Assembly: GCF_003732665.1 (NCBI RefSeq)
Contig: NZ_MOBP01000008.1
Span: forward strand, 94,852-134,155
Source of the DNA: Pseudomonas frederiksbergensis
GTDB taxonomy: Bacteria; Pseudomonadota; Gammaproteobacteria; Pseudomonadales; Pseudomonadaceae
Length of the DNA stretch: 39,304 nt
Reading direction: 5' to 3'
Shown piece after piece: positions 33,608 to 39,304 of this stretch; within the stretch, counting starts at the first letter, position 1, and every line of letters begins with the position of its first letter. Position numbers and translations under genes: made by a program. Under the pieces are notes generated by a model, which worked only from the letters and a program-made list of their open reading frames with translations, was not told the origin of the DNA and searched no databases.

Positions 33608-36007
33608 ATGGCGACTACACAACTGGGCACCCCGCTGAACTGGGCCCAACTGCTGCAACAAGCGGCACCGTATACCGCGCTGGTCAGCGTGCAGGACCCG
33701 GTCAGCGGATTGATCGACGTCACGTACTGCGGTTTGAAAACCAGCCTGTCGGAAGTACTCAAGGGCCAGCCGGCCAGTGGCGTGCACAGCGTCGCGATTT
33801 TTGCCGACACGCTGGTGCTGGACCTGCCCACGGTCGCCACCTCAGGGTTGCTGCTGGTGGTGCGCAGCCTTGAGGTTGGCGCGCTCAATGGGCAAGCACT
33901 GCGCGTGACCCCGGCCGCCAATGGCGAGTTCGCGGCGCAGATTCTGGTGGGCGCCGTTCAGGGCGGCACCTTCAGCCTTGGCGTCACGGGACAGGAGGCG
34001 GTCGTGACGCCACCGTTCGGTAGCGACACGTTAACTGCCAGCACTTACCTGGCGGCCACGAACGAGCCGATCAGCGTCTTACCCCCGGCCTCCGGCGCTA
34101 ACCTGGCCGGCCTCCTGGGCTATTCCTGGAACGTGAACAGCCTGTACGCCAGTTTCTCGGCGGCGGCGTGGTTGATGGACGATGTCGGTAACGCAACCGC
34201 CAACGCCACCGCCAAAGCCATACTGTCCTGGGTGGTCAACAGCACCGCCAATCTCGCCACCAACCAGCAACTGCCAAGCAACTATGGGCAACTGTACAAC
34301 CAGGCCGCAGCGCTGCTGGTGACCTTGAACGTCGCTGCCGGCGCAACCTTTGTGCCGGTGCTGTCGTCGACGTATTACTCCCAGCACATGAATGACATTC
34401 TCACTGTCATTCAGGACTACGAAGGCCAGTTGCAAACCCTGAACACTCAGCAGGATATTGCCCAGGCCATCGCCACCGTCAGCGCGACCCTGCAAGGCGT
34501 GGCCAACGATGAAGTCGCGCCGTTGCAGGTGCAGTTGGACAGCATCAATTTGAACAGCCAGTCACTGTTCAACGACATCCTCCAACTGCGCAGCCAGTTC
34601 CAGTTGCAAACGCAACGGGCGCATACGGCGTTCCTGATTCTGGGGGACGAAATCACCCTGGACAGCATCAAGGCACAACTGTCCGCCGAAATGGACATGG
34701 CCATGGGTGTGATCAGCCTGGGCTTTGACGCGGTGAAAATGTACTCCGGTGATGCCAGTGCCCTGAAGGACGCGATCACCGACGGTGTGGCGTCGATCAA
34801 CGCCCTGGTCGCCACCATCGAGGCCGGGCAGCAGGCCGGCACCGACGACCTGTCGAGCGAGGCCACCGCGTTGCTCAACAGCCAGTCGGCGCTGATGGAA
34901 ACCATCCTCAACGGACGCCAGTTATGGCAGCAGGCACTCGACCAGAAAAGCGGCGGCGTGTTGCCGAGCAGCCTCTCGTCGATCACCATCGACCCGGTGA
35001 CGGATTGGGACAACTACATCGCCGCTGCCGAAGCACAAATCAGCACCCTGGAACGCTCGATCGGCAGTGATGCGCAAGCCGCCGCCGATACCTACCTAGC
35101 CAGCCTCAAGATCCTGGCGGGCTACGGCAAGGCCATCGGCGGCAAATACGTCGCCTATGTCGCGCAACTGGTACAAGCCACGATCGTCATCGCGCAAATC
35201 AAAGCCGCGAATGACGTTGAAGCGCGCTGGCAAGCCACGCAACTCAACGCCACATCCGATGCGCAGAAACTGGTGGCCCTCAAGGCGCTGATCCAGGGAC
35301 GCCTGCAAGCGACCAAACGCTCGCTTTACCTGGCATGGACTTACTATGCCGCGTCGTATTTCTACCTGAACTTCAGCACGCCGCCCCACACCCTGCATCT
35401 GGACATGGACGCCGCCGCACTCGGCGCCGCGCTGGTGGGTGTCGCGGACTGGGTGGCCGCCGCGCAGGGCAACGCAGCCGACGGGCAACATGTGCAGCTA
35501 CCCAGCACCAATGCCCGGATCGAACTGGATTTCGCCATCCTGCCGGTGGGCGGGAAAAGCTCGGGGGGTGATACGGCATTGCTCGACAAAACGGCGGCCG
35601 GTGGCTGGTCGCTGACCTTCAACGTTGCGCTGGGCACTTCGCAACTGGACGGTGTGCTGCCGAACAACGGGCAATGCGCAATCTGGATTTCCCAGGCCGC
35701 GTTCTTTCTCGACGGCGTAACGGCGAACAGCAAAGGCAATGTCATCGCCAGCGTATCGACATCAGGGACGTATCAGAACGGCACCGGCACCACCACGGAC
35801 TCGACCTTTGTCACCAAGGGTTTGAGTGGCAACTATGCCTACCATGTGCCGGACCTGAACGTGTACAGCCCGTGGTCAATCGACACGGCGGTGTACATGA
35901 CCCCAACCCCGTACACGCAGTGGAACATCACACTGGCTCCCGGCAGTGGTGATCCCAGCACCGCCACCCGGCTGCGCGTGCAATTGCTGATCGCCTACCT
36001 TTCCTGA
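33608..36007 (+). CDS. 799-residue mixed beta/helical protein, large component of the toxin-like operon
   Basis: A large protein without a signal peptide. Residues 20-135 look beta-rich (SVAIFADTLVLDLPTVATSG, LLLVVRSLEVGAL). Residues 165-580 are a long helical region with coiled-coil character (VAPLQVQLDSINLNSQSLFN; DILQLRSQFQLQTQRAH) and a moderately hydrophobic stretch at 361-380. A Trp/Tyr-rich turn follows (SLYLAWTYYAASYFYLNFS, 572-590), then a beta-rich C-terminus (595-799), possibly a receptor- or carbohydrate-binding domain. The turn and tail faintly recall the end of Tc-type insecticidal toxin A proteins; this is an impression only. AAGGAGAC precedes the ATG, 43 bp after the first gene. 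Confidence 0.65.
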   Translation: MATTQLGTPLNWAQLLQQAAPYTALVSVQDPVSGLIDVTYCGLKTSLSEVLKGQPASGVHSVAIFADTLVLDLPTVATSGLLLVVRSLEVGALNGQALRVTPAANGEFAAQILVGAVQGGTFSLGVTGQEAVVTPPFGSDTLTASTYLAATNEPISVLPPASGANLAGLLGYSWNVNSLYASFSAAAWLMDDVGNATANATAKAILSWVVNSTANLATNQQLPSNYGQLYNQAAALLVTLNVAAGATFVPVLSSTYYSQHMNDILTVIQDYEGQLQTLNTQQDIAQAIATVSATLQGVANDEVAPLQVQLDSINLNSQSLFNDILQLRSQFQLQTQRAHTAFLILGDEITLDSIKAQLSAEMDMAMGVISLGFDAVKMYSGDASALKDAITDGVASINALVATIEAGQQAGTDDLSSEATALLNSQSALMETILNGRQLWQQALDQKSGGVLPSSLSSITIDPVTDWDNYIAAAEAQISTLERSIGSDAQAAADTYLASLKILAGYGKAIGGKYVAYVAQLVQATIVIAQIKAANDVEARWQATQLNATSDAQKLVALKALIQGRLQATKRSLYLAWTYYAASYFYLNFSTPPHTLHLDMDAAALGAALVGVADWVAAAQGNAADGQHVQLPSTNARIELDFAILPVGGKSSGGDTALLDKTAAGGWSLTFNVALGTSQLDGVLPNNGQCAIWISQAAFFLDGVTANSKGNVIASVSTSGTYQNGTGTTTDSTFVTKGLSGNYAYHVPDLNVYSPWSIDTAVYMTPTPYTQWNITLAPGSGDPSTATRLRVQLLIAYLS

Positions 36008-36082
36008 CCGCTGAACCCCGGCACCTCTCTGCGTGCAACGTCGTCCTGGCGTTGCACGCCCACCTTCCAGAAAGGACGCGTC

Positions 36083-37075
36083 ATGTCGAACTTCACGCCT
36101 GCTGCTTCGCTATCTTCCGGCCAGTACACGGTCAGCCACCGCCAACGGCTCGCGCCGTCGACGCGCCAGTCATGCTGCACCGCCAGCGATGCGGGCGGTG
36201 CCCAGGCCAACGCGCTGGCGGCGATGTCCGCACTCTCCACTTCGTGCGCCAATGCCATCAACGTGGTTAACCAGAACCCGCTCGGCCGCTACAGCAACGA
36301 CGGATCTTGCAGCTACGACTGCGGCTTCAAGGAACAGGACTGGAACTGGTGGGCCGATTACCGACCGACCAACACCAACCTCGCGCAACGGGTCGGCGGC
36401 ATGGACATCGCCAGCCCTTACAACGCGGCTTTTCAACCGACCCAGCAATGGTTGAACCCGGACCTGCCCAACTACGCCACCCAGATAAACGCCAACCTGG
36501 CGAGCATCACGCAAATCGACGCCGCCATCGCCGCCTCAGGCAGCGAAACCCCGGAGCAAAGCGCTCAGTTGAACAACGCGTTCGCGTCCCTGGCCAATGT
36601 TCTGCAAAGCAACCTGAACGAAGCCAATCAGGCGCTGCAGAACCTCGCCTCGTTCCTGTCCTGGGAGCAAGGCCCCACGAGCAACTTCCCGGCGTATGTC
36701 GACGGCTGCAAAAGCTACATCCAGCAAAGCGCGACCACCATTAAAAACAACCTGATCGGCGACATCGCCTGTGGTTCGGGCGATGTGCAGAACACCTTCA
36801 ACGCCATGTTTGCGGATATCGCGACCAAGTTCGCCAACATGCAACCGGGCTTCAACGATGTCAGCGCCAAGTTGCAGACCGCGTTCGCCGCCGGCGATGC
36901 CGTGACCGGTGTGTTCCTGGTGTTGCAATCGGACAGCCAACTGGTGAGCGGGCAGATTGTCCAGGCCCAGAACTACCCGCCCGCCAGCGCGCTGAGAACC
37001 CTGCACCTGAACATCGCCGCCAACGAGTGGGCAAGCTTCGTTCAAGAAGCCAACACCCAGTTTCAGGCCGGATAG
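36083..37075 (+). CDS. 330-residue helical protein with Cys/Trp-rich N-terminus, toxin-like operon
   Basis: A 330-residue protein. Residues 1-125 are unlike the rest, with Cys (31, 32, 55, 76, 80) and Trp clusters in SCSYDCGFKEQDWNWWADYR. Residues 130-330 are helical (INANLASITQIDAAIAASGS; LQSNLNEANQALQNLASFLS). The end, RTLHLNIAANEWASFVQEAN (305-324), matches the C-terminal motif of the 406- and 307-residue partners. Residues 268-281 (FAAGDAVTGVFLVL) are mildly hydrophobic. No signal peptide is seen. AAAGGA lies 8 bases before the ATG, 75 bp after the large gene. Probably a third subunit of a multicomponent complex; no family is recognised. Confidence 0.65.
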   Translation: MSNFTPAASLSSGQYTVSHRQRLAPSTRQSCCTASDAGGAQANALAAMSALSTSCANAINVVNQNPLGRYSNDGSCSYDCGFKEQDWNWWADYRPTNTNLAQRVGGMDIASPYNAAFQPTQQWLNPDLPNYATQINANLASITQIDAAIAASGSETPEQSAQLNNAFASLANVLQSNLNEANQALQNLASFLSWEQGPTSNFPAYVDGCKSYIQQSATTIKNNLIGDIACGSGDVQNTFNAMFADIATKFANMQPGFNDVSAKLQTAFAAGDAVTGVFLVLQSDSQLVSGQIVQAQNYPPASALRTLHLNIAANEWASFVQEANTQFQAG

Positions 37076-37137
37076 TGGTTGCACCGACCGCAATTGCTCT
37101 GCGCCCACACCCCACCTCATTTTGACGGAAGGCTGCG

Positions 37138-38061
37138 ATGACCCACGATACCGAGTCCGCGTTGACCCACAGCTCCAATCCGCTGTTCAGCCTGCGCATG
37201 CCTGCAGAAATGTCCGTGCCCGGCATTTGCCGAGGCGCCCTGACCCCATGGCCACAGTTGCAGGCCGCCCTGCGGGAACTGAGCCTGGACCCTTCGTTTC
37301 GCCTGGCGTTTGCCAATAGCCACGGTTCGCCCCAGGCGCAACTGATCGGCAGTCCGGCAGCGTTGCAAGCCGCGCTCGCCATCGACCCCGGGTATCTGTT
37401 GCGCCCCGCTCCACCCGCCGACCTTTACGCCTGGTTTGTCTGGGTCACCCTGCGGGTCTATCAAGGTGCGCGCACGTTCAATCTGACCCTGCAGCACCTG
37501 CCGGACTTATTCAAAGCCGCCCCCGGCACCACCCCGGCGGACTGCGGCGCATGGGTCAAGGAAGTGTTGGCCGGTCCTGCGGGGCTCATCGCCCGCGCCC
37601 GTGATATCAGCCGCGAGGCCGGTACGTTTGCGCGGCACCTGCACAGCATCGACGGTGACCTGGAGGCGGCACGGTCGGAGCATACGCTGGCACTTCAGTC
37701 GCTGGCCCCACCCGCCGAGGCCCGACACGCCGCGTCCATGAACGCCTACAGTCAGGCGCAATGCTCGGCCGCTGAATCCCAGACTCCTCTGGCTCACTTG
37801 AAGCTGACCGCCGCCAAAGTCACGGTGCTGTCCGTCATCGAAAACATGACAAAAGCCATGGATACGCTGACCAGATCCTGGCAAGCCATGGCCGCGCAAG
37901 CTGAAGCGGTCGCGGCCCGGCCGGCCACGGACCTGGGCAATCCGGACTTCCTGCGCAGCGAACTTCAGCTCGATGTGGCGACCGGCGAATGGGCGGAATT
38001 CGCCTGTGTCATTCAGGCGTTCGTCCAGGGCACCGTGGTGACCCAACGAACCGTTCGATAA
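37138..38061 (+). CDS. 307-residue paralogue lacking the hydrophobic segment, toxin-like operon
   Basis: A 307-residue helical protein related to the 406-residue first gene. Residues 96-125 (LYAWFVWVTLRVYQGARTFN, LTLQHL) align with 113-142 there, and VLAGPAGLIARARDI aligns with ILTGPGGLQSSAASM. The C-terminal LQLDVATGEWAEF matches LLDSATQDWQTI. The part corresponding to the first protein's hydrophobic segment and adjoining helix is missing, which accounts for most of the length difference. In multicomponent toxins such a subunit would bind or assemble rather than insert; this is inference. GGAAGG precedes the ATG. It is the last gene, followed by a strong terminator. Confidence 0.68.
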   Translation: MTHDTESALTHSSNPLFSLRMPAEMSVPGICRGALTPWPQLQAALRELSLDPSFRLAFANSHGSPQAQLIGSPAALQAALAIDPGYLLRPAPPADLYAWFVWVTLRVYQGARTFNLTLQHLPDLFKAAPGTTPADCGAWVKEVLAGPAGLIARARDISREAGTFARHLHSIDGDLEAARSEHTLALQSLAPPAEARHAASMNAYSQAQCSAAESQTPLAHLKLTAAKVTVLSVIENMTKAMDTLTRSWQAMAAQAEAVAARPATDLGNPDFLRSELQLDVATGEWAEFACVIQAFVQGTVVTQRTVR

Positions 38062-38087
38062 GCCACGCCCGCTGTTCCTGATCCCCA

Positions 38088-38129
38088 AAGAAAAACCCCA
38101 TAGGCCAATTAACCCATGGGGTTTTTCTT
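38088..38129. terminator. Strong bidirectional terminator ending the toxin-like operon
   Basis: AAGAAAAACCCCAT (38088-38101) and ATGGGGTTTTTCTT (38116-38129) form a perfect 14-bp stem with a 14-base loop and built-in A and T tracts. It closes the four-gene operon 26 bp after its last stop. In the following 38130-38356 I find no gene I can support: a frame from 38178 has no family likeness and its best ATG has the ribosome box touching it. Confidence 0.92.
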
Positions 38130-38356
38130 CGTCGGCGCAAATCGACCCTGTTTAAGCCGGCTCATGTCACGTTTTAGGTGACCGTTGCGAGGAGGATGAG
38201 TGAAGAAGAATATTTCGCTCGACGCGACCGCCATCACAGGCTCGGGCTAAGCGGTTCTTTGCTTCAACGCTGCGCAAGAGCAAAGGTCAGCAGCAGCGCG
38301 TTGATCCGTGCCGTCTGCCTGAAAGTCGAGTTCTCCAAGCAGTCGGCAAGTGCAGC

Positions 38357-38803
38357 CTATTTCTGCAAGTTAACCAGCGGCTCGCCCTTCTTGACGATAT
38401 AGGTCGCTAATTCCGAGCCGGTGGTCGTACCGATGTTAGTCGCGATGTGCGCAGTGCCTTCCGGGATGTACAAGGAGTCCCCCGCCTTGAGCGTCACGGC
38501 TGGCTGCCCTTCGAGTTCATATTGGAAGGTGCCACTGATGACGTAGGCCACCTCCACTCCTGGGTGAGAATGTTTGGGCGCTGCGACACCCGGCTCGAAA
38601 TCAACGCGAACCTGGATCACCTCTCGGTCGGAAACACCGAGATCGCGTTTTACCAGATCGGTGCGATGGAGCCCTGTCTGCCAGTTTTTTGCCGCTGGCG
38701 TCTCCTGAGCCTGGGCCATGCCCACGAATGCAGAGAGGGACAAGGCGGCGGCCAAGGCTGTACTCAGGAAGCCGACAGTCTTGAGGGTATTGAAACGAGA
38801 CAT
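38357..38803 (-). CDS. Exported cupin domain protein
   Basis: A 148-residue protein with a Sec signal peptide (MSRFNTLKTVGFLSTALAAA, LSLSAFVGMAQAQ, cleavage after AQA) and a single cupin barrel. Cupin motif 1 is PKHSHPGVEVAYVISGTFQY, giving two His and a Glu as metal ligands. Motif 2 is GDSLYIPEGTAHIATNIG, with the fourth ligand His. It acts in the periplasm; the reaction is unknown. Similar proteins occur next to redox or stress genes. The ATG at 38803 has GGAG about 10 bases upstream; the longer reading from 39139 crosses non-coding sequence. It is divergent from the DUF1348 fragment. Confidence 0.87.
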   Translation of the reverse strand: MSRFNTLKTVGFLSTALAAALSLSAFVGMAQAQETPAAKNWQTGLHRTDLVKRDLGVSDREVIQVRVDFEPGVAAPKHSHPGVEVAYVISGTFQYELEGQPAVTLKAGDSLYIPEGTAHIATNIGTTTGSELATYIVKKGEPLVNLQK

Positions 38804-38954
38804 TGAATTTCTCCGGTCAGTGCGCGGTAGAGGCCGTTTATGGGGTCCGCTCGTGCGGTGTACCCATTTCAGATCAATGTTGTATCTCTCTCGTGTCGGG
38901 CAGGCTGGGGTTTTGTAAGCGCAGGTAGCTGGCAATAGAAGGGATACGTTCTGA

Positions 38955-39241
38955 TACAAACCCTCCAGGCACGCTCGCTCTCCAGGGTCGAATGGATCAA
39001 CCAAAGCGAATGGCTGGAATACACGAGATGCGCAGAAGGTTTCTCTCGCGTACACGCCTGATACCAAATGGCGAAACCGTGTCGACTTCGCAACAAATCG
39101 CGCAGAGGCCGCAGCGTTCTTGACCCGAAAATGGAACAAAGAACTGGATTATCGACTGATCAAAGAACTGTGGGCGTTCACCGATAATCGCATCGCTGTG
39201 CGGTATGCATATGAATGGCATGACGACTCGGGAAACTGGTT
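38955..39241 (+). pseudogene. DUF1348-type (SnoaL/NTF2-like) gene remnant cut by an IS
   Basis: In one plus-strand frame the translation includes [60 protein letters not shown] and [19 protein letters not shown] recognise these as the body of the DUF1348 family, small NTF2-fold proteins of about 150 residues. The frame follows a stop at 38952 with no usable start codon, and the N-terminal 20 residues look degraded. After NWF the family sequence is lost and the frame runs into IS-like sequence, so the last third is missing. It is therefore a broken gene. Confidence 0.75.
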
Positions 39242-39304
39242 TGTTGGGGTCCAGTTTTTTTGGACCACTCCGTAGGAGCTTTAGGCCGCCTGCTGCTCAA
39301 AGAG
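39242..39304. mobile_element. End of an insertion sequence, probably IS3-type
   Basis: The DUF1348 frame breaks at 39242, where TGTTGGGGTCCAGTTTTTTT GGACCACTCC begins. TG at the tip and an inner GGTCC/GGACC hairpin fit an IS terminus. The minus strand then carries what looks like the end of a transposase gene. Most of the element lies beyond the window, so family and target duplication cannot be checked here. Confidence 0.55.
39281..39304 (-). CDS. Possible transposase C-terminus (partial)
   Basis: Read on the minus strand the last bases encode LFEQQAA followed by a TAA stop at 39281-39283, 39 bases inside the presumed IS end. IS3-family OrfB transposases often finish with a similar FEQQ-type tail close to the element's edge. 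Only seven residues are in view, so the call depends on the break in the neighbouring gene. Confidence 0.4.
   Translation of the reverse strand, partial: LFEQQAA

Noticed and set aside
38178..38402. A 74-residue frame between the terminator and the cupin gene
   Set aside because: It starts with GTG without a box, overlaps the cupin gene end, and has no recognisable motif. The inner ATG at 38196 has GAGGAGG directly touching it.
1..39304. CRISPR arrays, tRNA or rRNA genes
   Set aside because: No regularly spaced direct repeats, cloverleaf-like segments or rRNA-like stretches were seen; the repeats present are inverted REP types.

Overview
The window looks like a chromosomal segment of a fluorescent Pseudomonas. 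The genes are GC-rich (a hand count of 23401-23460 gives 38 of 60 G+C). Many gaps carry the REP repeat typical of that group, with the core GCGAGCAAGCCCGCTCCCACA. Gene content is soil-pseudomonad-like: many LysR/AraC/TetR regulators, sugar and sugar-acid catabolism, an EAL protein and an ABC exporter. No rRNA, tRNA, CRISPR or phage genes were seen.

Layout. 1-4443: pirin, a LysR regulator divergent from a YbfB/YjiJ-type MFS permease, and a quinone oxidoreductase. 4437-9409: a complete 2-deoxy-D-ribose catabolic regulon: deoC, divergent deoR, then a deoK-deoP-epimerase operon. Near-identical 16-bp palindromes (TGTTA-N6-TAACA) lie in the deoC/deoR gap and before deoK. 9616-17869: a halovibrin-like lipoprotein, an alpha/beta hydrolase, an AraC regulator coupled to an ABC exporter, hydroxyacyl-CoA dehydrogenase overlapping a TetR gene, a membrane protein and a VOC protein. 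18067-21202: an EAL phosphodiesterase, an AraC regulator and a FolD. 21408-25093: a sugar-acid (glucarate-type) dehydratase and MFS transporter, divergent from a LysR regulator.

25399-29854 is AT-richer (20 of 60 G+C in 25441-25500). It holds four tightly coupled minus-strand genes: an FAD oxidoreductase of the LodB/QhpG/halogenase-like class, a 783-residue protein I could not place firmly, a membrane-anchored protein and an exported TPR protein. I read it as an acquired unit. A protein plus a dedicated flavoenzyme suggests post-translational cofactor formation, but that is inference.

30116-31875: a LysR regulator divergent from an SDR dehydrogenase, with an inverted repeat between them. 32344-38061: a four-gene operon closed by a strong terminator. 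It encodes three helix-rich proteins (406, 330 and 307 residues) and a 799-residue protein with helical core and beta-rich ends. The 406- and 307-residue proteins are paralogues, but only the longer has a central hydrophobic segment. All three smaller proteins share a C-terminal motif. This suggests a multicomponent alpha-helical pore-forming toxin and, with the FAD/783-residue operon, is the best candidate for an undescribed system. The window ends with an exported cupin protein, a DUF1348-type gene fragment and the edge of an insertion sequence.
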